From contig DAOTGJ010000003.1 of the NCBI GenBank assembly GCA_035447065.1, positions 1-64,000 of the forward strand: a DNA stretch of 64,000 bases. Direction: 5' to 3'. Origin of the DNA: CALEMW01 sp035447065 (GTDB taxonomy: Bacteria > Krumholzibacteriota > Krumholzibacteriia > LZORAL124-64-63). Shown here piece after piece: positions 40,507-50,562 of the stretch (the first letter of the stretch is position 1; each line of letters begins with the position of its first letter). The notes under the pieces are model-generated. The model had not been told where the DNA came from, did no database searches, and saw only the letters and a program-made list of their open reading frames with translations. Position numbers and translations under genes: made by a program.

Positions 40507-43268
40507 TCGTTCTCCACTCCCTGGGTGTCGCCGGGCGCGGTGCCGCCCGAGGGGTTCCTCTCCCCCGCCTCCATGCGCGCGATCACGTCGCGCATCTCGG
40601 GCTGGGGCGAGCCGAAGGCGCCGATCCAGCGGTCGTGCACCTCGCGGCACCCCTCAAGATCGTCCAGGGAGCGGCGGATCTTGAACAGGAGTTGGTAGTT
40701 CTCCGCGCGCGCGGGGTCGGCCTCCAGGCGCCGCGAGATCCAGGCGTCGGCCGCGGCGCCGTCGCCCAGGCTGGTCATGGCGGTGGCGGCCTCGTACACG
40801 GCGCGGGCCTCGTCCTGGGGCGGGATGCGCCCGCTCACGGATTCCAGGTGGTCGATGGCCTCCTGGCTGCGGCCCAGCTCCACCAGGACCATGGGGTACA
40901 CGTCGGCCACCATGGGGAAGGTGGGGTCGAACCGCGCGGCGAGCTGGAAGGCGGCCTCGCTCAGACGGAGCTGGTCCAGGTAGGCGTCCTGCTGATCCGC
41001 GGGCACCTTCTGGGCGCGCATGAGGTACTCGTAGCCGGCGCGGATCAGGCCGGCCGGGTAGTTGCCCATGAGGTTGTCGGCGTTGCCGTCCACGTAGAAG
41101 TCCGTGCGGAACGGCCCCAGGTCCTGCTGCAGGCCCGCCACGTTCCAGGGGCGGTCCTGGCGGCCGTGGGTGATGGAGGCCCAGAGTCCCTGCACGTCCC
41201 AGAGCTCGCGGGCCAGGGGCGCCTCGGCCACGCCGCCCTTGTCGGCCAGCTCGCGGTTCTGCTGGGCGAAGGCGCGGCGACGGGCGGCGCTGTCGCCGTC
41301 GAGCGTCGCGTCGTAGTCGTAGATGCCGTACATGTTGGCCAGCATGCGGTCCGGGTTCACCGACGGCATGCCGTTGCCGCTCTTCCTGCCCGTGAAGCGG
41401 TAGGCCAGCCCCTCCATCTGCAGCATGTCGAAGTAGCGCTGCATGTTCTCCTGCGGGATGGTCACCGCGAAGAACACGGGGGCGTCGCCGGCGTTCTGCA
41501 GGATGTCGTGCACGATGTAGTCGCGCACCCACACGATCTCCGACTGCCCGGTCTGCGGGTCCTCGTAGCGCACGGCCTTGAGGTTGTCGATCTCCGCGTC
41601 CGAGTAGGACACCGGCAGGGGCTTCTCCGCCCGCTTGAGCTGCTTCACGTACCACGGCAGGTTGACCAGGGCCAGGTTGACCACGGTCACGTCGCGGCGC
41701 ACGCCCTCCACCTCCTGCAGGTACCAGAGCGGGAAGGTGTCGTTGTCGCCGTTGGTGAAGACGATGGCGCCGGGGTCCAGGCCCGCCAGCAGGTTCCAGG
41801 CGTACTCCCGCGCGATGAAGTTCTCCGAGCGGTCGTGCAGCCACCACTTGCCGCCGTGCCCGTGGCTGGCGGGCGACAGGGCGGGCATGGCCGCCAGCAG
41901 CACCAGCAGCCCGGCCACCACGGCGGCGGTGGGCGGGATGCGCACCGGCGCGGCGGTCCCCTGCTCCAGGGCGCGCCGGGCCCGGCCCAGCGGACCGGCC
42001 AGGTAGCGCGGCAGCGCCGCGGCGCCCAGGCCGATGAACACCGCGAAGAACAGGAAGCCCGCGAAGAAGAAGTAGTCGCGCTCGCGCACCTCGCGGTCCG
42101 AGAAGTTGAGGTACAGGTTGAGCACGTCGGCGTTGATCAGGTAGTTGACCAGCAGCATCAGGCCCACGCGCTTCACGCGGGTCAGGCTGTGCACGGCGCC
42201 CAGCAGGGCCAGGAACACCGGCACGAGGAACACCGACACCCGGTTGAGCATGGGGTTGCCCAGGTCCAGGAAGGTGAACTGGCCCAGCAGGTAGTTGTAG
42301 TAGTAGCCGATCTGCCAGCCCAGGTCCGCGCGGCGCTCGAAGGGGTTGATGGGCGGGTACTGCTCGCGGCGCAGCACCGTCATCAGGGTGCCGAAGTTGT
42401 CGGGCTGGGTCTGGTTGATGGCCGGATCCAGGCCGGCGCGGATCAGCATGAACAGGTGCACCGAGAGGCCCAGCAGGAACACGCCGCAGCTCACCAGGAT
42501 GACCGGCTTGCGGCCGAAGGAGCGCACCAGCGCCACCGCCAGCAGGGCCACCAGGCCGCCGATGAGCACGAAGTCGTCCTTGATCATCGTCGAAAGCATG
42601 AACAGGCCCAGGGCGAAGCTGATGCCGAAGAGGTCCACCAGATCGAAGCGCCGCTTCTCCGCCAGCAGCATGAGCACGAACACGCCCGGATAGACCAGCA
42701 GCGAGCCCAGGTGGAAGCCCACGCCCAGGCCCAGCACGTAGACCAGCAGGTAGACCAGGCGCGTGCTGCCCTCGCGGTCGTGCTGCTCGTACCACTTCAG
42801 CGCCAGCCAGGTGAGCGACGCCAGCACGAAGCCCGAGAGGCCGTACACCTCCGCCTCGATGGAGTTGTTCCAGAAGGTGTCGCTGAACATGAGGAAGAAC
42901 ACGCCGGTGAGCGCGCCGGCGTGGGGCAGCCAGCCGGCGTCCGGATCCGCCTGCCGCGCCACCTTCTCCACGATCAGGTAGACGAACATGAGCGCCAGGG
43001 CGCTGAAGAAGGCCGACATGAAGTTCACGGCCACCGCCGTGGACACAAGCGGCGAGAGCAGCACGTCGAAGACACGGCCCATGAGCACGTAGAGCGGGGT
43101 GCCGGGCTGGTGCGGGATGCCCAGGATGTGGCTGGTGGCGATGTACTCGCCGCAGTCCCAGAAGCTCAGCGTGGGCGGCAGGGTGAATCCGTAGACGACC
43201 AGAGCGGTCAGAAAGACGCCCGACGCCAGCAGGAACGTGGGCTGGCGCAGCCTTGCGGTGGCGGTCAT
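40503..43268 (-). CDS. DUF2723 family membrane glycosyltransferase-like protein
   Basis: 921 aa. The N-terminal half has about ten membrane segments and the DUF2723 signature LPPTLSFWDCGEYIA followed by LGIPHQPGTPLYVLMGRVF. The acidic DCGE loop corresponds to the catalytic loop of GT-C protein O-mannosyltransferases. NNSIEAEVYGLSGF is also conserved. After ~480 comes a soluble part with NGDNDTFPLWYLQEVEGVRRDVTVVN split over 495-520, then TPR-like helices to the C-terminus. DUF2723 proteins are frequent in Bacteroidota and related phyla and are thought to glycosylate exported proteins. The ATG has GGGGGGAA upstream. It heads an operon with an epimerase and two GT2 enzymes. Confidence 0.88.
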   Translation of the reverse strand: MTATARLRQPTFLLASGVFLTALVVYGFTLPPTLSFWDCGEYIATSHILGIPHQPGTPLYVLMGRVFDVLLSPLVSTAVAVNFMSAFFSALALMFVYLIVEKVARQADPDAGWLPHAGALTGVFFLMFSDTFWNNSIEAEVYGLSGFVLASLTWLALKWYEQHDREGSTRLVYLLVYVLGLGVGFHLGSLLVYPGVFVLMLLAEKRRFDLVDLFGISFALGLFMLSTMIKDDFVLIGGLVALLAVALVRSFGRKPVILVSCGVFLLGLSVHLFMLIRAGLDPAINQTQPDNFGTLMTVLRREQYPPINPFERRADLGWQIGYYYNYLLGQFTFLDLGNPMLNRVSVFLVPVFLALLGAVHSLTRVKRVGLMLLVNYLINADVLNLYLNFSDREVRERDYFFFAGFLFFAVFIGLGAAALPRYLAGPLGRARRALEQGTAAPVRIPPTAAVVAGLLVLLAAMPALSPASHGHGGKWWLHDRSENFIAREYAWNLLAGLDPGAIVFTNGDNDTFPLWYLQEVEGVRRDVTVVNLALVNLPWYVKQLKRAEKPLPVSYSDAEIDNLKAVRYEDPQTGQSEIVWVRDYIVHDILQNAGDAPVFFAVTIPQENMQRYFDMLQMEGLAYRFTGRKSGNGMPSVNPDRMLANMYGIYDYDATLDGDSAARRRAFAQQNRELADKGGVAEAPLARELWDVQGLWASITHGRQDRPWNVAGLQQDLGPFRTDFYVDGNADNLMGNYPAGLIRAGYEYLMRAQKVPADQQDAYLDQLRLSEAAFQLAARFDPTFPMVADVYPMVLVELGRSQEAIDHLESVSGRIPPQDEARAVYEAATAMTSLGDGAAADAWISRRLEADPARAENYQLLFKIRRSLDDLEGCREVHDRWIGAFGSPQPEMRDVIARMEAGERNPSGGTAPGDTQGVENE

Positions 43269-43343
43269 GCTTCCCCCCGGGAGGCGGTGATCACGTGAGG
43301 TCCGGGGCCCCGGCGGGCCCTCCTGCCGCGGCGCAATCGGCTC

Positions 43344-43372
43344 AAGGTAACATACGGCCTGCGGGGCAACAA
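43344..43372 (-). promoter_or_regulatory. putative promoter of the DUF2723 operon
   Basis: -35 TTGTTG (43367-43372), 17-bp spacer, -10 TACCTT (43344-43349), in the 111-nt gap after the LPG-synthase-like gene. The leader would be about 70 nt. Confidence 0.45.
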
Positions 43373-43379
43373 CCTCGGC

Positions 43380-44351
43380 TCAGGCCCGGTTCCCGCTCCC
43401 GCGGCGGCCCGCCAGGAACAGCACGCCGCCGGCCAGGCTCACGGCCACCTGCACCAGGTAGGCCAGGAACTCCACGGCCACGGCGTCGGCCTCCGTCGCG
43501 GTCAGCCCCACGGAGACGAAGAGCCCCGCGGCGGCCATCTCGCGCAGGCCCAATCCGTTCAGGCTGATGGGCAGGGAGATGAGGATGCCCAGCAGCGGCA
43601 CCAGCACGAAGAGCTGCAGGATGCGCACGCCCTCCATCTCCACGCCCAGCGCCCAGGCGCAGAGCAGGTGCGTGGCCACGCGCAGGAACTGCACGGCCAG
43701 CGCCAGCAGGAAGACCCGCGCCAGGGTGGCGGGGCGGCCGCGGTGGCCGCGCATCTCGGCCAGGAAGGTCTCCGCCACCACGGCGGGCCCGGGCCAGGGC
43801 AGCCGACGCAGCAGACCGGTGAACAGCCGCGCGGCCCGACCGGAGAAGAGCAGCATCAGGGCGCCCAGCCAGGCGGCCAGGGCCAGCACCAGGGGCAGCG
43901 TCGGCGGCAGCGTCGCGTTTTGGCTCCGCGCCAGGACCAGCGTGCCCAGGGCCAGCACGGTGAGCGCCAGCAGGCCCAGCAGCCGGTCCAGGGCGGTGGC
44001 GCCCAGCACGGCGCCGGTGCGGCCCTCGCGTCGGCCCAGATCCATGACCTTCACGGCGTCGCCGCCCACGTTGCCCAGCAGGAAATTGTTGAAGAAGAGC
44101 CCCACCCAGGAGAGGCGCAGCATCTCCCCCACCGGCGTGCGCAGGCCCGCGCCGCGCAGCAGCCAGGCCCACTGCAGCGCGCCGCCCAGGGCCGAGACGG
44201 CGAACACGCCCAGCGCGGCCGCCAGCCAGAGGGGGTCGGGATGGGCCAGGGACGCGCGCACGGTCTCCAGGGGGATGCGGCGCAGCAGCACCGCCACCAG
44301 CACCAGGCTGACCAGGGCGCGCAGCAGGGTGTTGCGTCTGGCGCCGCTCAC
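43380..44351 (-). CDS. flippase-like membrane protein, LPG synthase TM family (UPF0104)
   Basis: 323 aa with about eight membrane segments and no C-terminal aminoacyl-phosphatidylglycerol synthase domain. Family features: LRLSWVGLFFNNFLLGNVGGDAVK (residues ~80-103) and LLGILISLPISLNGLGLREMA near 255-275, the two loops conserved in the MprF-like flippase domain. Such proteins are often encoded with glycosyltransferases. The GTG start overlaps the GT4 stop (GTGA). It is the last gene of the rib-nusB transcription unit. Substrate unknown. Confidence 0.8.
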   Translation of the reverse strand: MSGARRNTLLRALVSLVLVAVLLRRIPLETVRASLAHPDPLWLAAALGVFAVSALGGALQWAWLLRGAGLRTPVGEMLRLSWVGLFFNNFLLGNVGGDAVKVMDLGRREGRTGAVLGATALDRLLGLLALTVLALGTLVLARSQNATLPPTLPLVLALAAWLGALMLLFSGRAARLFTGLLRRLPWPGPAVVAETFLAEMRGHRGRPATLARVFLLALAVQFLRVATHLLCAWALGVEMEGVRILQLFVLVPLLGILISLPISLNGLGLREMAAAGLFVSVGLTATEADAVAVEFLAYLVQVAVSLAGGVLFLAGRRGSGNRA

Positions 44352-45469
44352 GCCCGCCGCTCCGCGGCCACGCGCTCCATGAGCGCCAGCGACTCCTCCA
44401 CGCAGCGCTCCCAGCGGAAGCCGGCGGCCCAGGCGCGGGCGGCGGCGCCCATGGCGTCGCGGCGGGCGGGATCCCGGAGGATGCTCAGGGCGGCGGCGGC
44501 CATGGCGTCCGCATCGCCGTAGGGCGTGAGCAGGCCGGTCTCCCCGTCGCGCACGGAGTCGCGCAGGCCCGGCGCGTCGCTGGCCACCACGGGCAGGCCG
44601 CAGCAGTTGGCCTCGATGACCGTGAGGCCCCAGCCCTCCTTGGGGCTGGGGTTGAGGAAGACCGAGGCGCGGTGGAGCAGGCGCACCAGGGCGTCCCACT
44701 CCAGATGGCCGGTGAAGGTCACGCGGTCCTGCAGGCCCAGCTTGGCGGCGTGGCGTCGCAGGCGCGCCTCGTCGGGGCCGCGGCCCATGATGGCCAGGCG
44801 GGCGTCGGGCAGGGTCTCCAGGATGCGCGCGAAGGCGTCGATGGCCACGTCCACGCTCTTGTAGCGGCGCAGGCGGCTCCAGCTCACCACCAGGGGCGGA
44901 TCGTCGCGCGGGGGCGGGTCCGCCAGGGCGAAGCGCTCGTGCTCCATGCCGCAGTAGATCACGTCGATGAGGCTGCGGTCCACGCCGCGGGCCGCCAGGT
45001 CCTGGGCCGTGGACGGGCTGATGACCTCGAAGCGACGGCCGCGGTACACGCGCGGAATGAGGCGCTCCGCGGCCCACACGTAGGCCGCCACCAGGGGGTT
45101 GGCCTCCTTGAAGACCGTGGCCCCGAACAGGTGCGGCACCACCGCCAGCACGGGCGTGCCGCCGGCGAACCAGGGCGTGTAGAAGGGGATCTTGTTGATG
45201 TCCTCGACGATCAGGTCGTAGCGCCGCTCGCGCAGCAGGCGGCGCAGGGTGAAGGGCAGCACCAGGTTGGCCACCGCCCAGTGCCCGCGGCGGTGGATGC
45301 GCACGCCGCGCACGGTCTCCAGAGCAGGGGCACCGGCGTAGCCGGAGACCACCATGTCCACCTCGTGGCCCGCGGCGGCGGCGCCCTCCAGGATGGCGTG
45401 CAGGTGCATCTCCGCCCCGCCGCCGAGGGGATCGCCCAGGTCGCGCCAGTTCACGGCCAGGATCCGCAC
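44348..45469 (-). CDS. GT4 family glycosyltransferase
   Basis: 373 aa GT-B fold enzyme. N-terminal domain opens MRILAVNWRDLGDPLGGGAEMHLHAI (residues 1-26). The C-terminal nucleotide-sugar domain shows VSWSRLRRYKSVDVAIDAF, LAIMGRGPDEARL, and FLNPSPKEGWGLTVIEANCCGLPVVAS with the EX7E-type motif (Glu in KEGWG and in IEAN). The start is a GTG with GGGGAGG upstream, 9 nt after the methyltransferase stop. Probably builds a surface glycan or glycolipid; donor and acceptor cannot be named. Confidence 0.88.
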   Translation of the reverse strand: MRILAVNWRDLGDPLGGGAEMHLHAILEGAAAAGHEVDMVVSGYAGAPALETVRGVRIHRRGHWAVANLVLPFTLRRLLRERRYDLIVEDINKIPFYTPWFAGGTPVLAVVPHLFGATVFKEANPLVAAYVWAAERLIPRVYRGRRFEVISPSTAQDLAARGVDRSLIDVIYCGMEHERFALADPPPRDDPPLVVSWSRLRRYKSVDVAIDAFARILETLPDARLAIMGRGPDEARLRRHAAKLGLQDRVTFTGHLEWDALVRLLHRASVFLNPSPKEGWGLTVIEANCCGLPVVASDAPGLRDSVRDGETGLLTPYGDADAMAAAALSILRDPARRDAMGAAARAWAAGFRWERCVEESLALMERVAAERRA

Positions 45470-45478
45470 GGGCCTCCC

Positions 45479-46255
45479 CTAGGGCTTCCTGATCACGACG
45501 CCGATGGTCATCATGGTGTGCAGCGCCCAGCGCCGCTCCTTGTTGCGCTCGCGCCAGGCCGCCATGGCGCGCCCCAGCGGCGGCACCGGGTCCGGCCGCA
45601 TGGGCAGGCGCAGGCCGGTGCGCGCCAGCAGGGTCTTGCGCAGGGCGCGGTACCAGAGGCCGGGCACCATCCAGTCGCCGTAGGTGCGGTCCACCACGCC
45701 GCCGGCCTGGCGGGCCAGCGCCTCCAGCTGCCCCGGCGTGAACTGGGTCTCCCAGCCGGCGAACCACCTGTCCAGGGCGATGAGCGCCTTCTTGCCCACG
45801 GTGTAGTAGTGCCACGTCTGCGGCACGTCCACCACCAGGAAGCCGCCGGGCTTCACCACGCGCAGGTCCTCGCGCAGCATGTCCACCGGGTTGCGGAAGT
45901 GCTCCAGCAGGCCCTGGTGGAAGACCACGTCGAAGCTGTCGTCCGCGAAGGGCTTGCCGAAGGCGTCGCCGCCCACCGGGTGCACCGTGACGCCGGCGGC
46001 CGCGGCGGCCTTCAGCGTCAGCGCCAGCGAACCGGGCACGTAGTCCAGGGTCCAGACCTCGGCGCCGGCGGTGGCCAGGGCCACGGCGTCGCGGCCCGTG
46101 CCGGCGCCCACCTCCAGCACGCGCTTGCCCGCGGGATCGCCCAGGGCGAAGAGCTCGCGCACCAGGCGGCCGTCGTTGTCGTAGACGTCGTCCAGCGACA
46201 GGCGGTCGGCCTCCTCCCAGAAGCGCTGCCAGTGTCCGCGGGTGGTGGTCCTCAC
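45479..46255 (-). CDS. class I SAM-dependent methyltransferase
   Basis: 258 aa. Rossmann motif I VLEVGAGTGRDAVALA, followed by LDYVPGSLALTL, GDAFGKPFADDSFDVVFHQG (motifs II-III) and VVKPGGFLVVDVP. The post-core region around GWETQFTPGQLEALARQAGG resembles small-molecule methyltransferases found with glycosyltransferases. The start is a GTG 10 nt after the nusB stop. The next gene is a GT4, so glycan methylation is a reasonable guess. Confidence 0.82.
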   Translation of the reverse strand: MRTTTRGHWQRFWEEADRLSLDDVYDNDGRLVRELFALGDPAGKRVLEVGAGTGRDAVALATAGAEVWTLDYVPGSLALTLKAAAAAGVTVHPVGGDAFGKPFADDSFDVVFHQGLLEHFRNPVDMLREDLRVVKPGGFLVVDVPQTWHYYTVGKKALIALDRWFAGWETQFTPGQLEALARQAGGVVDRTYGDWMVPGLWYRALRKTLLARTGLRLPMRPDPVPPLGRAMAAWRERNKERRWALHTMMTIGVVIRKP

Positions 46256-46265
46256 GTGGCGGTCC

Positions 46266-46685
46266 TCACTTGGGCTCGGCCTTGGCCATCTCGCGCGCGG
46301 CGCGGTCCAGCAGGCCGTTGACGAAGCGCACGGCGTCCTCGTCGCAGAACAGGCGCGCCACCTCGCAGGCCTCGTTGATGACCACCGACGGCGGCACCTC
46401 CGGGCAGTGGCGCAGCTCGGCGATGGCCAGGCGGAAGATGGCGCGCTCCACGTTGCCCACGCGGTCCGGGTCCCAGTGGTCCAGCAGACGGTTCACGTCC
46501 GCGTCCAGGGCCTCCCGGTGCTTGGCGATGACGTCCGCCAGCGGGCGCGCGAACGCCGCCGTCTCGGCCGAGGCCTGGCGGCGCTCGAGCTGGTCGTCCA
46601 GACAGTCGTGCAGGGGCTGGCCGCTCAGCTCGGCGGCGTAGAGCGCCTGCACCAGGAGCTCGCGCCCCTTCCTCCGCTTGCCCAC
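46266..46685 (-). CDS. nusB: transcription antitermination factor NusB
   Basis: 139 aa all-helical RNA-binding protein acting with NusE in rRNA antitermination. It begins GKRRKGRELLVQALYAAEL and has the family's ERAIFRLAIAELRH and PSVVINEACEVARLF, then FVNGLLDRAARE. The start is a GTG with AGGAGG 6 nt upstream; that site overlaps the ribH stop. ribH-nusB adjacency is common across bacteria and supports both calls. Confidence 0.95.
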   Translation of the reverse strand: MGKRRKGRELLVQALYAAELSGQPLHDCLDDQLERRQASAETAAFARPLADVIAKHREALDADVNRLLDHWDPDRVGNVERAIFRLAIAELRHCPEVPPSVVINEACEVARLFCDEDAVRFVNGLLDRAAREMAKAEPK

Positions 46686-46695
46686 GGGCGTCCTC

Positions 46696-47172
46696 CTAGT
46701 CCTCGTCGTCGATGGCGCGCCAGAGATCGATCATCTCCAGGGCGGCCAGCGCCGCGTCGAAGCCCTTGTTGCCGGCCTTGGTCCCGGCGCGCTCGATGGC
46801 CTGGTCCAGGGTATCGGCCGTGATCACGCCGAAGATGCAGGGCACGCCCGTGTCCAGCGCGGCCTGGGCCACGCCCTTGGCCACCTCGGCGGCGATGTAG
46901 CTGAAGTGGGGCGTGTCGCCCTGGATCAGGCAGCCCAGGCAGATGACCGCGGCGTAGCGCTCGCTCTCGGCCAGCTTCTGGGCGGCCATGGGAATCTCGT
47001 AGCTGCCGGGCACCCAGGCCAGGTCCACGTTGGCGTCGTCCACGCCGTGGCGCGTCAGGCAGTCGCGGGCGCCGTCGATCAGCTCGCCCGTCAGGAACTC
47101 GTTGAAGCGGCTGGCCACGATGGCGATGCGGCCGTCGCCCGCGTCGAAGCGGCCCGCGTAGGTCTTGCCCAT
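46696..47172 (-). CDS. ribH: 6,7-dimethyl-8-ribityllumazine synthase RibH
   Basis: 158 aa. It condenses the ribityl-aminopyrimidine with 3,4-dihydroxy-2-butanone 4-phosphate. Motifs: IAIVASRFNEFLTGELIDGA, WVPGSYEIPMAAQKLA, LGCLIQGDTPHFSYIAAEV with the catalytic His, and PCIFGVITADTLDQAIERAG. Normal length for a capsid-forming lumazine synthase. The ATG at 47172 lies 20 nt after the ribBA stop. Confidence 0.97.
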   Translation of the reverse strand: MGKTYAGRFDAGDGRIAIVASRFNEFLTGELIDGARDCLTRHGVDDANVDLAWVPGSYEIPMAAQKLAESERYAAVICLGCLIQGDTPHFSYIAAEVAKGVAQAALDTGVPCIFGVITADTLDQAIERAGTKAGNKGFDAALAALEMIDLWRAIDDED

Positions 47173-47192
47173 GTTCCGTCCTCCCGTTCGGG

Positions 47193-48436
<1,244 letters not shown>

Positions 48437-48437
<1 letters not shown>

Positions 48438-49099
48438 CAGCGTCTCCTTCCGGCGCGGCGGAAGCCGCGGGCCAGGATGTCGGGAACGGTCAGGGAAGGA
48501 CCGGCGGCGGCGGCGGCGGCACGGGCCGCGGCGCCCTTGGCCAGCACGTCGCCCTCGACGTTCACGCGGTCGCCGGGGCGCAGATCGCCGAACACGGTCC
48601 ACTGCAGGGTGTGCGGGATGAGGCTCACCGTGAAGCCCGCCGCCGACGGGGCGGCGTCCAGGGTGAGGCTCACGCCGTCCACGGCCACCGAGCCCTTGGG
48701 CAGCAGCCAGGCGTCGGGCAGGTCCGGCGCCGCGAAGGTCAGGCGCAGCTGGCCGTCGGCGCGCGCGGCGCGGCGCAGCACGCCCACGGCGTCCACGTGG
48801 CCCTGGACCAGATGGCCGTCCAGGGCGTCGCCGGCGCGCAGGGCCGGCTCCAGGTGGAGGCGGCGGCCGGGGCGCCAGTCGTCCAGGGTGGTCACGCGGC
48901 GGGTCTCGGCCACGGCGTCCAGGTGCACGCGCTCGCCGCGCACGGCCGTGGCGGTGAGGCAGATGCCGTTCACGGCCAGGCTGTCGCCCACGCCCAGGGC
49001 CGGCGCGCTGCGCGGGGCGCGCACCTCCAGGCGCGTCACGCCGCCCGCGTCGCGGCGGGAGACCAGGGTGCCGATCTCGCGCACCAGGCCCGTGAACAT
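48437..49099 (-). CDS. ribE: riboflavin synthase alpha subunit RibE
   Basis: 220 aa. Catalyses dismutation of two lumazine molecules to riboflavin. It has two lumazine-binding barrels: the first starts MFTGLVREIGTL and contains SLAVNGICLTAT, the second contains HLVQGHVDAVG and SVAVDGVSLTLDA. A C-terminal Ala/Arg-rich tail exceeds the usual ~200 aa slightly. The ATG is one base after the ribD stop. Confidence 0.97.
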
Positions 49100-49100
49100 C

Positions 49101-50249
49101 TCAGTCCTCCCCCGCCGGCACGCCGGTCAGGCGCAGGCGCTCGTCCAGGAAGGGGGTGCGGTCCCACACGCTCAGGGCGTCGTCGCGGTCGCTGCGGGTG
49201 GTGCGCGTGAGGTGGAAGCCCGTGGGGTCCGGCAGGGCGAAGCCCTCGGGCCAGCGGCGGCCGGCGCCCAGCACCATGGGGGCGTCGAAGCGCAGCCAGC
49301 GGTCCACCAGGTCCGCCTGCAGGAACGACGCCGCCAGGCGCGGCCCGCCCTCCACCATGATCACGCGATGGCCGGCGGCGTGGGCGCGGGCCAGCAGGTC
49401 GGCCGGATCCACGCGGCCGTCCGCGGCGGCGCAGGCGATCACCTCGCAGCCGCGGGCGCGCAGGGCGTCGGCGCGGGCGGGGTCGGCGTCGGGGCCGGTG
49501 AAGACGGTGAAGGGATCGTCGCGCCAGGCGGGCGCGGCGTCCAGGCGCGCGTCCACGCAGGCGGGGCGCGGATCCTCCTCCGGGCTCCAGCCGCTGCCCG
49601 CGGCGCGGCGGCCGTCCAGCCGCGGGCGGTCCGTCCGCACGGTGCCGGCGCCCACCAGCACCAGGTCGCACCAGCGACGCTGGCGGTGGACCTCGTCCAG
49701 GGACTCGTCGCCGGTCAGGTAGAAGGGCGCGCCGGGCGGCTGGTCCAGCGGCGCGAAGCAGCCGTCCAGGGTCTGGGCGGTCTTGAGCAGCACGAAGGGG
49801 CGGGCGAAGGCCGACGTGGCCACGAAGGGCCAGATCAGCTCCAGGCAGCCGCGGGCCAGCACGCCGATGTCCACCTGGAGGCCGGCCGCACGCAGGACCT
49901 CCACGCCGCCGCCGGCCACGTTGGGGTTGGGATCGCGCACCCCCACCACCACGCGCGCCACGCCGCTGGCGAGCACGCGGGGCGTGCACGGCGGCGTGCG
50001 GCCGGCGTGGTTGCAGGGCTCCAGGGTCACGTAGAGGGTGGCGCCGCGGGCGCGCTCGCCGGCGTCGTCCAGGGCGGCGGCCTCCGCATGGGGCGTGCCC
50101 GGGCCGTGATGGGCGCCGCGTCCCACGATCTCGCCGTCGCGCACCACCACCGCGCCCACGGGCGGGTTGGGCCAGGGGCGCGCCGGGATCTGCCGCGCGA
50201 AGCGGTGGGCCTCGGACATGAAGTGGGTGTCGCGGGACGTGGCCGCCAT
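49101..50249 (-). CDS. ribD: bifunctional deaminase/reductase RibD
   Basis: 382 aa. N-terminal pyrimidine deaminase with zinc ligands in HAEAAAL and PCNHAGRTPPC; C-terminal reductase with LLKTAQTLDGCFA and VIMVEGGPRLAASFL. It catalyses the second and third steps of riboflavin synthesis. I chose the ATG at 50249, with AGGTG close upstream, because the longer frame would run into the riboswitch leader; an ATG at 50219 (MSEAHRF) is an alternative. First gene of the riboflavin operon, 95 nt downstream of the FMN riboswitch. Confidence 0.95.
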   Translation of the reverse strand: MAATSRDTHFMSEAHRFARQIPARPWPNPPVGAVVVRDGEIVGRGAHHGPGTPHAEAAALDDAGERARGATLYVTLEPCNHAGRTPPCTPRVLASGVARVVVGVRDPNPNVAGGGVEVLRAAGLQVDIGVLARGCLELIWPFVATSAFARPFVLLKTAQTLDGCFAPLDQPPGAPFYLTGDESLDEVHRQRRWCDLVLVGAGTVRTDRPRLDGRRAAGSGWSPEEDPRPACVDARLDAAPAWRDDPFTVFTGPDADPARADALRARGCEVIACAAADGRVDPADLLARAHAAGHRVIMVEGGPRLAASFLQADLVDRWLRFDAPMVLGAGRRWPEGFALPDPTGFHLTRTTRSDRDDALSVWDRTPFLDERLRLTGVPAGED

Positions 50250-50344
50250 GCTGCACCTGAACAGGGTTGTTCGGGGATGGGACCGGGCAGGAGGGTGCGG
50301 TCGGCGCGGCCGCCCTGGCTGGACGTCCCGCCGTTCCGCGCCAA

Positions 50345-50474
<130 letters not shown>

Positions 50475-50502
50475 TTGAATCGCGTCAAAATGTTCCGGGC
50501 CA

Positions 50503-50531
50503 ACGCTAGAACCGGTCGCGAGGCTTGTCAA
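50503..50531 (-). promoter_or_regulatory. sigma70-type promoter of the riboflavin operon
   Basis: Consensus -35 TTGACA (50526-50531), 17-bp spacer, -10 TAGCGT (50503-50508). Transcription would start about 25-30 nt ahead of the FMN aptamer. The -35 abuts the ftsY hairpin. Confidence 0.7.
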
Positions 50532-50562
50532 GGCCGCGCGGTCATTCCTCCGCCGCGCGGCC
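50532..50562 (-). terminator. 10-bp hairpin spanning the ftsY stop
   Basis: GGCCGCGCGG arms at 50532-50541 and 50553-50562 pair perfectly. The 11-nt loop contains the ftsY TGA. Only TT follows, so it is a GC-rich terminator candidate with a poor tail. It insulates the rib promoter immediately downstream. Confidence 0.5.

Noticed and set aside
28814..43268. A horizontally acquired glycan island
   Set aside because: The genes look family-typical for surface-glycan loci, but base composition, codon use and overlap style match the neighbouring housekeeping operons, and no integrase, tRNA or repeat boundary was seen.
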